64,000 nt of DNA from Arthrobacter sp. B1805 (GCF_002929745.1 NZ_PJIQ01000001.1:236850-300849), one strand, 5' to 3'; shown: positions 53,304-63,482, counted from the stretch's first letter. The notes: generated by a model from the letters alone, not told the origin. Made by a program: numbers and translations.

Positions 53304-54158
53304 ATGAGTGTTGAGCGGAACACCCGCGACCTGGAGCAGGGCATCGAGCGGGACTTCTCGGACAAGATGAGCTACGGCTCCTACCTCGAGCTGGACAAGC
53401 TGCTCGACGCGCAGCATCCCGTGAGCTCGCCCGAGCATCACGACGAGATGCTGTTCATCATCCAGCACCAGACATCCGAGCTGTGGCTCAAGCTCGTGCT
53501 GCATGAGCTTCGCGCCGTGCGCGTCCACCTCCGGGCGGACGACCTGCGCGCGGCGATGAAGGGGATCGCCCGCATCAAGCACATCCAGCGCTCCCTGACC
53601 GAGCAGTGGTCGGTACTGGCGACACTCACACCGTCCGAGTACGCGGAGTTCCGCGGCGATCTCGGTTCCTCGAGCGGCTTCCAGTCCTACCAGTACCGCG
53701 CCGTCGAGTTCCTGCTGGGCAACAAGAACGCGGCCATGATCCAGGTGTTCGACGCGGATCCGGCGGCGCAGGCGCTGCTCACGGAGCTCCTGGGTGAGAG
53801 CAGCGTGTACGACGAGTTCGTCGCGCTCCTGGCACGCCGTGGTTACGCCGTTCCGGAGAGCCTGCTGCACCGTGACGTGAGTGCCGCCCACGAGTTCACC
53901 CCTGCGCTCGTCGCCGTCTACAAGCAGGTGTACGAGGACGCCGCCGGCCACTGGGACATCTACGAGGCGTGCGAGGAACTGGTGGACCTCGAGGACAACT
54001 TCCAGCTCTGGCGGTTCCGTCACCTGAAGACCGTGGCACGGACGATCGGCTTCAAGGCGGGCACGGGTGGTTCCTCCGGCGTCGGATTCCTGCAGCGCGC
54101 GCTCGAGCTCACCTTCTTTCCCGAACTCTTCGCCGTGCGCACCGAGATCGGGCGCTGA
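53304..54158 (+). CDS. kynA: Tryptophan 2,3-dioxygenase
   Basis: A 284-residue heme dioxygenase that opens the tryptophan indole ring to N-formylkynurenine. [46 protein letters not shown], and [14 protein letters not shown] are conserved substrate and heme pocket segments; the proximal heme His lies in [28 protein letters not shown]. No other kynurenine-pathway gene is adjacent. It is divergent from the protease gene, 70 bases apart. Confidence 0.95.
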   Translation: MSVERNTRDLEQGIERDFSDKMSYGSYLELDKLLDAQHPVSSPEHHDEMLFIIQHQTSELWLKLVLHELRAVRVHLRADDLRAAMKGIARIKHIQRSLTEQWSVLATLTPSEYAEFRGDLGSSSGFQSYQYRAVEFLLGNKNAAMIQVFDADPAAQALLTELLGESSVYDEFVALLARRGYAVPESLLHRDVSAAHEFTPALVAVYKQVYEDAAGHWDIYEACEELVDLEDNFQLWRFRHLKTVARTIGFKAGTGGSSGVGFLQRALELTFFPELFAVRTEIGR

Positions 54159-54201
54159 CCGGCAGCTCCGGAGCCGTGCGGCGGGCTGGTAGTTTTGGAC
54201 G

Positions 54202-54777
54202 GTGCTGATCTCAGACCGCGACATCCGAGCAGAACTGGCCGCTCAGCGGATCGTCCTCGAACCGCACGATCCCGCGATGGTGCAGCCCTCGAGTGTCGAC
54301 GTCCGCATCGACCGCTACTTCCGGCTCTTCGACAACCACAAGTACGCCTACATCGACCCCGCCGAGGATCAGCCGGACCTCACGCGCCTGGTCGAGGTAG
54401 CCCCCGGGGAGCCGTTCATCCTCCATCCAGGTGAGTTCGTGCTGGGCTCCACGTACGAGACCGTGACGCTGCCCGACGACATCGCCGCGCGCCTCGAGGG
54501 CAAGTCGTCCCTCGGTCGTCTCGGCCTGCTGACGCACTCCACGGCAGGGTTCATCGACCCCGGCTTCTCCGGCCACGTGACCCTCGAGTTGTCGAACATG
54601 GCGACCCTGCCGATCAAGTTGTGGCCGGGCTCGAAGATCGGGCAGCTGTGCTTCTTCAAGCTCACGTCGCCGGCGGAGTACCCCTACGGGTCCGGGGAGT
54701 ACGGCAACCGGTACCAGGGCCAGCGCGGACCGACGGCGTCACGCAGCCACCTCAACTTCCACCGGACGAGCATCTGA
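54202..54777 (+). CDS. dcd: dCTP deaminase (actinobacterial, probably dUMP-forming)
   Basis: A 191-residue trimeric deaminase: [70 protein letters not shown] holding the catalytic Glu, and the C-terminal [19 protein letters not shown]. Actinobacterial members often also hydrolyse dUTP to dUMP. GTG start. The 43-base gap after kynA suggests possible read-through but no functional link. Confidence 0.95.
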   Translation: MLISDRDIRAELAAQRIVLEPHDPAMVQPSSVDVRIDRYFRLFDNHKYAYIDPAEDQPDLTRLVEVAPGEPFILHPGEFVLGSTYETVTLPDDIAARLEGKSSLGRLGLLTHSTAGFIDPGFSGHVTLELSNMATLPIKLWPGSKIGQLCFFKLTSPAEYPYGSGEYGNRYQGQRGPTASRSHLNFHRTSI

Positions 54778-54814
54778 CCCGGACGGGCCACACCGACCTG
54801 CTCGGAGCGAGGAC

Positions 54815-56200
54815 CTAGGCCTCGGGGACGACGGCGCGCACCACGCGGGCGGGCGGCTTGACCGGCAGCAGGACGAGCAACCCGGCGAGCAGGACCGCGA
54901 GGATGCCGATCACTCCGTACAGTTGCGAGCCGAAGATCCCGATGCAGAGTGCGAAGAGGGTCGGTGCCAGGAAGCTCACGGCGCGGCCCGTCGTGGCGTA
55001 GAGGCCGAAGAGCTCGCCCTCGTCACCGACAGGTGCCAGTCGTGCAAGGTAGGCGCGCGAGGATGCCTGTGCCGGCCCGACGAACAGGGTGAGCAGCAGC
55101 CCGAACACCCAGAACGTCGTATCGGACGTCCATCGCGTCCCGAAGAAGGAGTGGGTCTCCGTCCCGAGCAGGAGGATGGCCGTACCGGCGACGAGCAGAC
55201 CGACCAAGGCGCCGATGATGACCCGCTTGGGGCCGATGCGGTCATCGAGGAAACCGCCGATCACGGCCCCTGCAGCAGCGATGACGTTCGCGGCGATGGC
55301 GAAGACGATCACCATGCTCGCGGAGAATCCGAAGGCCCCGGCCGCGAGGATTCCCCCGAACGTGAAGACCGCCGCGAGGCCGTCCCTGAAGATGGCACTG
55401 GCCAGCAGGAAGAAGATCGTGTGGGGGCTTTCCCGATAGATCGCCTTCACTCGCCGGACGAGGAGGCCGTAGGAGGCCAGGAACCCGAGCTGGGCGGCCC
55501 TGGCCCTGCGCGGCACCTCGGGAACGGCCAGCAGCACCGGCAGGGCGAATGCGGCGAACCACAGGGCCGAGAAGACGGCCACCAGCCGGATGTTCAGGCC
55601 GTCGTCGCTGGAGGCGCCCTGCCAGTCCACCACCGGCTGGATGAACAGCACGAGGACCAGCACGAGGGCGACGATCCCGCCCACATAGCCCATGGCCCAC
55701 CCGAAGCCGCTGATGCGGCCGATCGTCGACGGGGTCGAGATCTGGGTCATCATCGCGTTGTAGTTGACGCCTGCGAACTCGAAGAAGATGTTGGCTGCGG
55801 CGATGAGTGCGACCCCGAGGATCAGCATCTCCGGGCTCGGGAACACGAAGAAGCACAGCGCCGTCAGCACCACGACGATCAGCGTGTTCACGCCGAGCCA
55901 CCGTTTCCGGCGGCCGCCGCTGTCCGAGCGCTGGCCGGTGACCGGCGCGAGGAGGGCGATCAGCAGGCCGGCCACCGCGAGCCCCCAGCCGAGAACCTGC
56001 GAGGCGCGTTCCTCTCCACCGAAGGCTTCGGAGGTGAGGTAGACGGTGAAGACGAACGTCGTCATGACGGCGTTGAACGCGGCCGATCCCCAGTCCCAGG
56101 ATGCCCACGCGAGGACGGGCTTGCTGAAGATCCGCCCGGCGCCGGTGGGAAGCGGTGCGGGTGCTTCCGCGGGGTGCGGAAGGTGCTGGTGGGTACTCAT
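54815..56200 (-). CDS. MFS transporter of the UMF1/Atg22-like group
   Basis: A 461-residue membrane protein with twelve helices. KPVLAWASWDWGSAAFNAVMTTFVFTVYL, YNAMMTQISTPSTIGRISGFGWAMGYVGGIVALVLV and GPAQASSRAYLARLAPVGDEGELFGLYATTGRAVSFLAP are characteristic of the UMF1 (Atg22-like) family. Substrate unknown. It is divergent from the Mrp operon. Confidence 0.87.
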   Translation of the reverse strand: MSTHQHLPHPAEAPAPLPTGAGRIFSKPVLAWASWDWGSAAFNAVMTTFVFTVYLTSEAFGGEERASQVLGWGLAVAGLLIALLAPVTGQRSDSGGRRKRWLGVNTLIVVVLTALCFFVFPSPEMLILGVALIAAANIFFEFAGVNYNAMMTQISTPSTIGRISGFGWAMGYVGGIVALVLVLVLFIQPVVDWQGASSDDGLNIRLVAVFSALWFAAFALPVLLAVPEVPRRARAAQLGFLASYGLLVRRVKAIYRESPHTIFFLLASAIFRDGLAAVFTFGGILAAGAFGFSASMVIVFAIAANVIAAAGAVIGGFLDDRIGPKRVIIGALVGLLVAGTAILLLGTETHSFFGTRWTSDTTFWVFGLLLTLFVGPAQASSRAYLARLAPVGDEGELFGLYATTGRAVSFLAPTLFALCIGIFGSQLYGVIGILAVLLAGLLVLLPVKPPARVVRAVVPEA

Positions 56201-56330
56201 ACGGTGAATGCTAGCGCCGTATGTCCTGCGTCACGTGGGGACCGTGCGGGCGGGAGGTGGAAGGTCGAACCAATTGCTTCGATAGACTGGTGGTAGCCCG
56301 ACCGACCCCCAGTGGAAGATCGAGACTGAC

Positions 56331-59327
56331 ATGCTCACCGTGCTGATAGCGATGTTCGCGCTGGCACTCGGGGCGCCCGTCATCTTCTCCCGGCTCGGCA
56401 GGTCCGCCTTCTTCGTCCTTGCCGCAGCGCCCGCAGCCGGTTTCGCCTGGCTGATGGTGCAGCTGCCGCGGGTCCTCGCTGCGGACCAGGGCGCGCTCCA
56501 CGGCCGGCCCGGTGCGCCACCGTCGATCGTGGTTCCCTGGATTCCGAGCCTGCAGCTCGAGCTCGCCTTCCGGCTCGACGCCCTCGCCGCCGTGCTGTGC
56601 ATCCTGATTCTCGGCGTCGGGGCCCTGGTGCTCTTCTACTGCGCGCGCTACTTCAAGAGCGACGACCCCGATGTCGGCGCCTTCGGGGCTCAACTGCTCG
56701 CCTTCGCGGCGTCCATGGTCGGGCTGGTCACGGCGGATGACCTGATCCTGATGTTCATCTTCTGGGAACTCACGACGATCCTTTCCTACCTCCTCATCGG
56801 CTATTCGCGGCACCGGCTCTCGGCCAGGCGCTCGGCGCTGCAGGCCCTGATCATCACGACCTTCGGTGGCCTTGCCATGCTCGTGGGCCTCGTGATGCTC
56901 GGTGAGGAGGCCGGGACGTACCGCATGTCGGAGATCACGGCCGACGCCGAGGCGCTCACCGCGCGTGGGACCCTGGTCGACGTCGCCATAGCTCTGGTCC
57001 TGGTGGGGGCGATCACCAAGTCCGCGCTCGTGCCGTTCCACTTCTGGCTGCCCGGCGCCATGGCGGCACCCACACCCGTCAGCGCGTACCTCCACACCGC
57101 CGCCATGGTGAAGGCCGGAGTGTTCCTCGTGGCCCGCTTCGCCCCGGGTTTCAGCGAGACAGCGCTGTGGCACCCCGTGATCCTCGTGCTCGGCATGGCC
57201 ACGATGCTGCTCGGCGGATGGCGTGCGCTGCGCCAGTTCGACCTGAAACTCGTCCTCGCTTACGGAACCGTGAGTCAGCTCGGCTTCCTGACGATGGTTG
57301 TCGGGCTGGGCGGGCCCGACGGCGCCGTGGCCGGGCTCGGGCTCCTGCTGGCTCACGGCTTCTTCAAGGCCACGCTCTTCCTGGTGGTCGGCATCATCGA
57401 CCACCAGTCCGGGACTCGCGATCTCCGGGTGCTGTCAGGAGTGGGCGCCGCCTCGCCGGTCCTCTTCGCGGTGGCCGTCATCGCCGCCGGCTCCATGGCG
57501 GGTGTCCCGCCCCTGCTGGGCTTCGTGGCCAAGGAATCGGTGTTCGAGGCGTTCGCGCATCGCGCCGAGGACGGTGTCGCAGGCACTCTGCTGCTGGGCG
57601 GAATCGTGATCGGGTCCATCCTCACCTTCGCCTACAGCGCCCGTTTCGTCTGGGGTGCCTTCGCGCTGAAGCACGGGAAGCCGCAGACGCCGTTCGAGCG
57701 TGTGCGGGCGACGTTCCTACTCGCGCCCGCCGTGCTCGCCGTCGCCTCGGTCGTCTTCGGCCTGTGGCCCGTGCCGCTCGATGCCGTGATCCAGCCCTAC
57801 GCCACGCTCTTCCCGTCGGGCGGTGATACCCCGCACCTCGCCCTGTGGCACGGTTTCGGCCTCCCGCTGCTGCTCTCCGTACTCACCATCGGTGCGGGCA
57901 CCGCCCTGTACCTGGTGCGCGCACCGTTCGAACGGCTGCAGGGTCGCCTGCCGGCTTCCCGCGAGGCGGAGGTGGTGTACCGCTCCGTGATCGGTGTCCT
58001 CGACGACGTCGCCGTCTGGATCACCGGCCGCACGCAGCGCGGCTCGCTGTCCTTCTACCTCTTCGTGATCCTGACGACAGCGGTCGTCACGCCCCTGACG
58101 GCCCTGATCATCTTCGACGCGCCGCTACCCTCCGACTTCCGGGTGGCGCAGTCCCCGGCGCAGGTCGTCGTCGCGGGTGTCATCCTCGTGGGCATCCTCG
58201 CGGCGCTGCGCTCGAACAAGCGCTTCATGGCGGTCCTCATGGTCGGCATCACGGGCTACGGCATGGCCATCATCTACGCCCTCCACGGGGCGCCCGATCT
58301 CGCCCTCACCCAGATGCTCGTGGAGACCATCGTGCTGGTGGCCTTCGTCCTCGCCCTGCGGTCCTTGCCGGCCCGCCTCTGGAACCGTGCCGAGAGCCGC
58401 CACAGGCTGCTCCGCGCGAGCCTCGGGATCGCATTCGGCGGCATCATGGCGATCATCGCGATGTCGGCCATGGCGTCCCGGAACGCAGCACCCATCTCGG
58501 TCGCGTACCCCGAGATGGCCTATGACGACGGCGGCGGTGCCAATGCCGTCAACGTCCTGCTGGTGGACATCCGCGCGTGGGACACCTTCGGTGAGATCAC
58601 CGTCCTGGCCATCGCCGCCACCGGTATAGCGAGCCTGATCTTCATCCGTGGCCGGGGGGACAAGCGGCGCAGGGCCGACGGCGTGGAGGACGGTTCGGTG
58701 GACCGGGGGCAGGAGCCGCTGAACGCCGGGGGCCGGGAGCGTGCCGCGCGCGACCTCGCTGCCCGCTTCGCCGACGTCTCACGCGACCCCTGGCTCGTGG
58801 CCGGGAGGACCCTTGCACCCGAACGGCGGTCGATCGTCTTCGAGGTCGTCACGCGCCTGCTGTTCCACACCATGATCGTCCTGTCGATCTACCTCCTGGT
58901 CGCCGGCCACAACCTGCCCGGCGGCGGATTCGCGGGCGGGCTCATGGCGGGCCTCGCCCTGGCCATCCGCTACCTGGCCGGCGGCCGGTTCGAACTCGCC
59001 GAGGCAAGTCCCGTCAGCGCGGGTGCGCTGCTGGGCATCGGGCTCGCGACCGTCTCGCTCACGGCCGCCGCGCCCCTCCTGGTGGGCGGAGCGGTCCTCG
59101 AGAGCTACATCCTCGAGTTCCGGCTGCCGGTCTTCGGCGACGTGAAGTTCGTGACCTCGACCATCTTCGACATCGGCGTCTACGTCGTCGTCGTCGGGCT
59201 CGTCCTGGACGTCCTGCGCAGCCTCGGGTCCGAGATCGACGAGCGCAGCGAGTCCCAAGGGCCGGTCGAGGAGGCCCCCGGGCCGGATGCACTCGTGCCG
59301 CCCGCCGTCGAAGGAGTCCGGCCATGA
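56331..59327 (+). CDS. mrpA: Mrp Na+/H+ antiporter subunit A (with MnhB-like C-terminus)
   Basis: A 998-residue NuoL-like subunit. Core motifs are LLAFAASMVGLVTADDLILMFIFWELTTILSYLLIG, ALVPFHFWLPGAMAAPTPVSAYLHTAAMVKAGVFLVAR and GVPPLLGFVAKESVFEAF. After about residue 840 the sequence becomes MnhB-like (FEVVTRLLFHTMIVLSIYLLVAGHNLPGGGFAGGLMAGLALAIRYLAGG), so A and B are fused, as in group-2 mrp operons. It exports Na+ in exchange for protons with the other subunits. A promoter-like TTGCTT...TAGACT lies just upstream. Confidence 0.95.
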   Translation: MLTVLIAMFALALGAPVIFSRLGRSAFFVLAAAPAAGFAWLMVQLPRVLAADQGALHGRPGAPPSIVVPWIPSLQLELAFRLDALAAVLCILILGVGALVLFYCARYFKSDDPDVGAFGAQLLAFAASMVGLVTADDLILMFIFWELTTILSYLLIGYSRHRLSARRSALQALIITTFGGLAMLVGLVMLGEEAGTYRMSEITADAEALTARGTLVDVAIALVLVGAITKSALVPFHFWLPGAMAAPTPVSAYLHTAAMVKAGVFLVARFAPGFSETALWHPVILVLGMATMLLGGWRALRQFDLKLVLAYGTVSQLGFLTMVVGLGGPDGAVAGLGLLLAHGFFKATLFLVVGIIDHQSGTRDLRVLSGVGAASPVLFAVAVIAAGSMAGVPPLLGFVAKESVFEAFAHRAEDGVAGTLLLGGIVIGSILTFAYSARFVWGAFALKHGKPQTPFERVRATFLLAPAVLAVASVVFGLWPVPLDAVIQPYATLFPSGGDTPHLALWHGFGLPLLLSVLTIGAGTALYLVRAPFERLQGRLPASREAEVVYRSVIGVLDDVAVWITGRTQRGSLSFYLFVILTTAVVTPLTALIIFDAPLPSDFRVAQSPAQVVVAGVILVGILAALRSNKRFMAVLMVGITGYGMAIIYALHGAPDLALTQMLVETIVLVAFVLALRSLPARLWNRAESRHRLLRASLGIAFGGIMAIIAMSAMASRNAAPISVAYPEMAYDDGGGANAVNVLLVDIRAWDTFGEITVLAIAATGIASLIFIRGRGDKRRRADGVEDGSVDRGQEPLNAGGRERAARDLAARFADVSRDPWLVAGRTLAPERRSIVFEVVTRLLFHTMIVLSIYLLVAGHNLPGGGFAGGLMAGLALAIRYLAGGRFELAEASPVSAGALLGIGLATVSLTAAAPLLVGGAVLESYILEFRLPVFGDVKFVTSTIFDIGVYVVVVGLVLDVLRSLGSEIDERSESQGPVEEAPGPDALVPPAVEGVRP

Positions 59328-59815
59328 ACGCGGTGACCGTCGACATCACCCTGATCGTGCTCATGGCCGCCTTCTTCGCCGCCGGGATCTACCTGCTGCT
59401 CGAGCGCAGCCTGACACGGGTGCTGCTCGGCCTGATCCTCATGGGCAACGGAGCGAACATCCTCATCCTCGCCATGAGCGGAGACGGCGGGAAGTCGCCG
59501 CTCTACGTCGCGGGAACGGCCCCCGAGGAGTACACCGACAGCCTGCCCCAGGCCCTGATCCTGACGGCGATCGTCATCACGTTCGCCGTCACGGCGTTCA
59601 TGCTGGGCATCATCTACCGCTCGTGGGTGCTCGGCCGGGAGGACGACGTCCAGGACGATCCCGAGGATCGCCGCGTCGCCGACCAGGACAGCTACGACTA
59701 CGAGGACGACGCCGACATCGCAGCCGACACGACCGAATTCAACGACGACGAGGATGCCTCCGCGCGCCCGGGCCGTGATGCCGGCACGGGGCCGGCGGAA
59801 CGGGGAGTTCGATGA
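59324..59815 (+). CDS. mrpC: Mrp Na+/H+ antiporter subunit C
   Basis: A 163-residue NuoK-like subunit with three helices: GIYLLLERSLTRVLLGLILMGNGANILIL and LPQALILTAIVITFAVTAFMLGIIYR. The C-terminal 50 residues are acidic and low complexity (DDVQDDPEDRR), longer than usual. It overlaps mrpA and mrpD by four bases each. Confidence 0.93.
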   Translation: MNAVTVDITLIVLMAAFFAAGIYLLLERSLTRVLLGLILMGNGANILILAMSGDGGKSPLYVAGTAPEEYTDSLPQALILTAIVITFAVTAFMLGIIYRSWVLGREDDVQDDPEDRRVADQDSYDYEDDADIAADTTEFNDDEDASARPGRDAGTGPAERGVR

Positions 59816-61422
59816 TCGCCGCCGACCTCGCGCCGCTCGCCGTCGTCCTGCCGTTCCTCGGAGCTGCGGTCACCTTCATCCTGATCCGGCACTCGCGTGC
59901 GCAGCGGGCCGTGAGCATCACGACACTCAGCGTGACGCTGCTCATCGAGGTCGTGATGCTCCTGGCCGCGCCCGGCGCGGGAACGCATGCCGTGAAGCTC
60001 GGCGGCTGGGAGCCGCCGTTCGGCATCGTGCTCGTGGTGGACCAGTTCTCGGCGCTCATGCTCGTGGTCTCGTCCGCGGTCAGCCTGTCCGTGCTGATCT
60101 ACGCGGCGGGCCAGGGCATGGCCGACGGCGACGAGGACGGGCCGGTGTCGATCTTCCATCCCACCTACCTCATCCTCGTGGCCGGGGTGTCGAACGCGTT
60201 CCTCACGGGTGACCTCTTCAACCTGTACGTCGGCTTCGAGATCCTGCTGACCGCGAGCTACGTCCTCATGACGCTGGGCGGGACGGCGCCGCGCATCCGG
60301 GCGGGCGTCACGTACGTCGTCGTCAGCGTGGTGTCCTCGATGCTGTTCCTGATCGCCATCGGGATGATCTACGGTGCGACCGGCACCATCTCCATGGCGG
60401 ACCTCGCCGTGAAGCTCGAGGACGTCGACCCAGCCACACAGATGGTGCTGCACCTGATGCTGCTGGTGGCCTTCGGCATCAAGGCCGCCGTCTTTCCGCT
60501 GTCCTTCTGGCTCCCGGATTCCTACCCGACGGCGCCCGCACCCGTCACGGCGGTGTTCGCAGGGCTGCTGACCAAGGTCGGCGTCTACGCGATGGTGCGC
60601 GTCGAGACACTGCTCTTCCCGGGCGACCGCATCAACTCCCTCCTGATGGTGGTCGCGCTGCTGACGATGGTGGTGGGGATCCTCGGCGCCCTGGCGCAGT
60701 CGGACATCAAGAGGCTCCTGTCCTTCACGCTCGTCAGCCACATCGGCTACATGGTCTTCGGACTGGCGATCTCCTCGCGCATCGGTCTCGGCGCGGCGGT
60801 CTACTACGTGGCCCACCACATCACCGTGCAGACGAGCCTCTTCCTCGTCACGGGACTCATCGAGCGCCGTGGAGGCACGGCGAACGTCGACCGCCTCGGA
60901 GGGCTTGCGAAACTGTCGCCCCTCCTGGGCATCCTGTTCTTCCTGCCGGCCATGAACCTCGCCGGAATCCCGCCGTTCTCCGGATTCCTCGGGAAGCTCG
61001 GGCTCATCCAGGCGGGCGTGGACCTCGGCACGCCACTCGCCTATGTGCTGGTCGCCGGGGGAGTGCTCACCAGCCTGCTGACGCTCCTGGTCATGGCGCG
61101 CGTGTGGAACCGTGCGTTCTGGCGCAACCCCGCCGACGCGGAGGACCCCGATCCGATCCTGCTGGCCAGCAAGGCGGACGGCTCCAGTGTGGGTACTTCG
61201 CGGCACGTCACGGGCGAGGGCACCGGACGATTCGCGGGCAAGGATCCCGTGACGCTGCTGCCGGGCACCATGATCGGCCCCACCATCGGGCTCGTGGCAC
61301 TCGGGTTGGCCCTGACGTTCCTCGCAGGACCGCTGTTCGCCCTGAGCGACGATGCAGCGCAGGAGATGCTGGACCGCACACCGTACATCGAGGCGGTCCT
61401 CGGGGCGGGGGCGGACGAATGA
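59812..61422 (+). CDS. mrpD: Mrp Na+/H+ antiporter subunit D
   Basis: A 536-residue NuoN/M-like subunit with about 14 helices. Hallmarks: GDLFNLYVGFEILLTASYVLMTLGG, FGIKAAVFPLSFWLPDSYPTAPAPVTAVFAGLLTKVGVYAMVR and GIPPFSGFLGKLGLIQAG. The conserved Glu in VGFEI and Lys in IKAAVFP are the proton-path residues of the family. ATGA overlap with mrpC and ATGA overlap with mrpE. Confidence 0.95.
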   Translation: MIAADLAPLAVVLPFLGAAVTFILIRHSRAQRAVSITTLSVTLLIEVVMLLAAPGAGTHAVKLGGWEPPFGIVLVVDQFSALMLVVSSAVSLSVLIYAAGQGMADGDEDGPVSIFHPTYLILVAGVSNAFLTGDLFNLYVGFEILLTASYVLMTLGGTAPRIRAGVTYVVVSVVSSMLFLIAIGMIYGATGTISMADLAVKLEDVDPATQMVLHLMLLVAFGIKAAVFPLSFWLPDSYPTAPAPVTAVFAGLLTKVGVYAMVRVETLLFPGDRINSLLMVVALLTMVVGILGALAQSDIKRLLSFTLVSHIGYMVFGLAISSRIGLGAAVYYVAHHITVQTSLFLVTGLIERRGGTANVDRLGGLAKLSPLLGILFFLPAMNLAGIPPFSGFLGKLGLIQAGVDLGTPLAYVLVAGGVLTSLLTLLVMARVWNRAFWRNPADAEDPDPILLASKADGSSVGTSRHVTGEGTGRFAGKDPVTLLPGTMIGPTIGLVALGLALTFLAGPLFALSDDAAQEMLDRTPYIEAVLGAGADE

Positions 61423-61967
61423 GCCGCCAGCGCATTCCGCTCATCACCGAACTGCCGCTCGTCATCTGGCTCGTCCTCGTCTGGGGCGCGCTCTGGCAGG
61501 ACTTCGGCCCGGGCACCCTGGTCTTCGGCGCGATCATCGCGTACGCCGTCGTGAACTTCTTCTACCTCCCGCCTGTCGAGCTGACGGGCCGGTTCAACGT
61601 CCTGTGGGTGGTGCCGTTCCTCGGGCGATTCCTCGTCAAGCTGGTCACCGCGAGCCTGCAGGTCTTCTGGCTCGCCGTGAGCAAGGGACCGACGCTCCGG
61701 AACGCCGTGGTCGCCGTTCAGCTACGCAGCCACTCGGACTTCCTCGTCACGGCGACGGGCCACGCGATCTCGCTCATCCCGGGCTCGCTCGTGCTCGAGG
61801 TGGATCGCTCGACGTCGACGCTCTACCTCCACTGCCTCAATATCGCCTCGGCCGAGGACGCCGACGCCGTCCGCCGCGACGTGCGCGCGACGGAGGCATG
61901 GCTCATCCGCATCATGGGAAGCGGCCAGGACCTGGCGGCGCTTCGGAGAGAGAGGGCGGAACAGTGA
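61419..61967 (+). CDS. mrpE: Mrp Na+/H+ antiporter subunit E
   Basis: A 182-residue subunit with three N-terminal membrane helices and a C-terminal cytosolic domain: FNVLWVVPFLGRFLVKLVTASLQVFWLAVS, LRSHSDFLVTATGHAISLIPGSLVLEVDRSTSTLYLHCLNI. The TPGT-like segment typical of MnhE reads SLIPGSL. The start at 61419 overlaps the mrpD stop. Confidence 0.93.
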   Translation: MSRQRIPLITELPLVIWLVLVWGALWQDFGPGTLVFGAIIAYAVVNFFYLPPVELTGRFNVLWVVPFLGRFLVKLVTASLQVFWLAVSKGPTLRNAVVAVQLRSHSDFLVTATGHAISLIPGSLVLEVDRSTSTLYLHCLNIASAEDADAVRRDVRATEAWLIRIMGSGQDLAALRRERAEQ

Positions 61968-62221
61968 TGATCGTGGCATATGTAGCAGGAGGAATATTGT
62001 CCCTCGCGGCCACCCTGGCGCTGTACCGGGCGGTGCGTGGTCCCTCGATCCTCGATCGTGTGCTCGCGCTCGACGTCGTCCTCGCGATCATAGGTGCCGC
62101 CCTCGTGCTGAACATGATCGTGAACCGGCACCTCGACAACCTGATCCTGCTCGTCACGGTCTCGGTGATCGGATTCATCGGGTCGGTCACCGTGGCCCGC
62201 TTCGTGACGGACAGGAAGTAG
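61967..62221 (+). CDS. mrpF: Mrp Na+/H+ antiporter subunit F
   Basis: An 84-residue three-helix subunit: MIVAYVAGGILSLAATLALYRAVRGPSILDRVLALDVVLAIIGAALVLNM. The RxxxGPxxxDRVLALD motif is diagnostic of MnhF. ATG 61967 overlaps the mrpE stop; a GTG one codon earlier is an alternative. Confidence 0.92.
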   Translation: MIVAYVAGGILSLAATLALYRAVRGPSILDRVLALDVVLAIIGAALVLNMIVNRHLDNLILLVTVSVIGFIGSVTVARFVTDRK

Positions 62222-62225
62222 CACC

Positions 62226-62636
62226 GTGGTCAACGACGTCGTCGTCTCCGTCCTCCTCATCAGCGGGGCACTCCTGTCCCTCGCCGCCGCCGTCGGACTC
62301 GTGCGCTTCCCCGACCTCCTCTCCCGCATGCACGCCGCGACCAAACCGCAGGTCCTCGGTCTGCTCCTTCTCCTCCTCGCACTCGCCGTCGAGTTCGAGA
62401 GCTGGGTGCTGGTGCCGCTGCTGGTGCTGTGCTGGGTGTTCCAACTGCTGACGAGTCCGGTGTCGGCGCACATGGTGGGCCGCGCAGGATATCGGACCCG
62501 GCATCTTCGCAGGGACCTGCTGACGCTCGACGAGCTGGACGACGTCGTCGCCCGGGCGGCGGTCGATCATGGCCCGGGCGCGCACCGGCAGCGGAACGGC
62601 GGCCACGCCGGACAGGAAGCGGACGGGGTGCCCTGA
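62226..62636 (+). CDS. mrpG: Mrp Na+/H+ antiporter subunit G
   Basis: A 136-residue subunit with three helices: ISGALLSLAAAVGLVRFPDLLSRMHAATKPQVLGLLLLLLALAVEF, where LVRFPDLxxRxHAATKxxxLG is the MnhG signature. A hydrophilic C-terminal tail follows (about 88-136). GTG start. Last gene of a complete six-gene mrpACDEFG operon. Confidence 0.93.
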   Translation: MVNDVVVSVLLISGALLSLAAAVGLVRFPDLLSRMHAATKPQVLGLLLLLLALAVEFESWVLVPLLVLCWVFQLLTSPVSAHMVGRAGYRTRHLRRDLLTLDELDDVVARAAVDHGPGAHRQRNGGHAGQEADGVP

Positions 62637-62688
62637 GCCGCCCTTCCTGTCGCCCATGAATGTGGCCGGCGCCTGCAAGACTGGGCGG

Positions 62689-63411
62689 GTGCAGCTGAAG
62701 CGCTTTCCCGTCCGTCGGGTCGTCGAGCATCCCCTCCATGCGGCGCGCCGCGACGCCTGGCCCGCGACCCTGCAGCCCGTCCGTCAACTGCTGGACGAGG
62801 GACTGGACCTCGGCCCGGCCACGGTCCTCGTGGGCGAGAACGGGTCGGGGAAGTCGACCATCGTCGAGGCCCTGGCGCTCGCCTACGGCCTGTCGCCCGA
62901 AGGCGGCTCGACCGGTGCCAGGCACAGCACTCGGATCACCGAGTCTCCGCTGGCCGATCACCTGCAGCTGATCCGCAACCCGGGCACGTCCCGCCGGGGC
63001 TATTTCCTCCGCGCCGAGACGATGCACGGGTTCTACAGCTATCTGGAGGCGAACCCCAGCATGAGCCGGATGGACGTGCCCTTCCACGAGATGTCGCACG
63101 GCGAATCCTTCCTGTCCCTGATCGGGGATCGCTTCAACGGGCCCGGCCTGTGGCTGCTCGACGAGCCCGAGTCCGCACTCTCGTTCTCCGGCTGCCTCGC
63201 TCTCCTTGCCGCGCTGCAGGAGCTCCTTGCGTCGGGTACGTCCCAGGTGGTCATGTCCACCCATTCGCCACTGCTCGCGCGGTTGCCGGGCGCCCGCATC
63301 CTCGACGTCGGGCCGTGGGGCCTCCGCAGCGTGAAGTGGGAGGACCTGGACCTCGTCAGGAACTGGCAAGCCTTCCTCGACTCCCCGGACCGCTACCTCC
63401 GTCACCTCTAG
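62689..63411 (+). CDS. Small AAA-family/ABC-type ATPase
   Basis: A 240-residue ATPase of the RecF/SMC-like P-loop type that occurs singly in many genomes. Walker A is GENGSGKST near residue 45 (VLVGENGSGKSTIVEALALAYGLSPEGGS); the signature region is FHEMSHGESFLSLIGDRF; Walker B is LWLLDEPESALS; the H loop is VVMSTHSPLLARLPGARI. The GTG at 62689 fits the family N-terminus (LKRFPVRRV); ATG 62656 is an alternative. Function unknown, and it is not an obvious part of the Mrp operon. Confidence 0.85.
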   Translation: MQLKRFPVRRVVEHPLHAARRDAWPATLQPVRQLLDEGLDLGPATVLVGENGSGKSTIVEALALAYGLSPEGGSTGARHSTRITESPLADHLQLIRNPGTSRRGYFLRAETMHGFYSYLEANPSMSRMDVPFHEMSHGESFLSLIGDRFNGPGLWLLDEPESALSFSGCLALLAALQELLASGTSQVVMSTHSPLLARLPGARILDVGPWGLRSVKWEDLDLVRNWQAFLDSPDRYLRHL

Positions 63412-63482
63412 CGAGCCGCGGTGCTGGCGGGGTGGAGCGGGCGGGCACCGGACGGTAAGGTTGCTGCTGATCGGGGGAAACG

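Noticed and set aside
51795..54224. An 809-codon minus-strand open frame
   Set aside because: Only its last 130 codons are real (the emfourin-like protein); the rest is out of frame with the M4 peptidase and antisense to kynA.
59698..61206. A 502-codon minus-strand frame in the Mrp operon
   Set aside because: Antisense shadow of mrpC and mrpD, with His/Asp/Arg-rich low-complexity sequence.
56331..62636. Possible respiratory complex I fragment, since subunits A, C and D resemble NuoL, NuoK and NuoN
   Set aside because: The adjacent E, F and G subunits and the MnhB-like domain occur only in Mrp antiporters, and no other Nuo genes are present.
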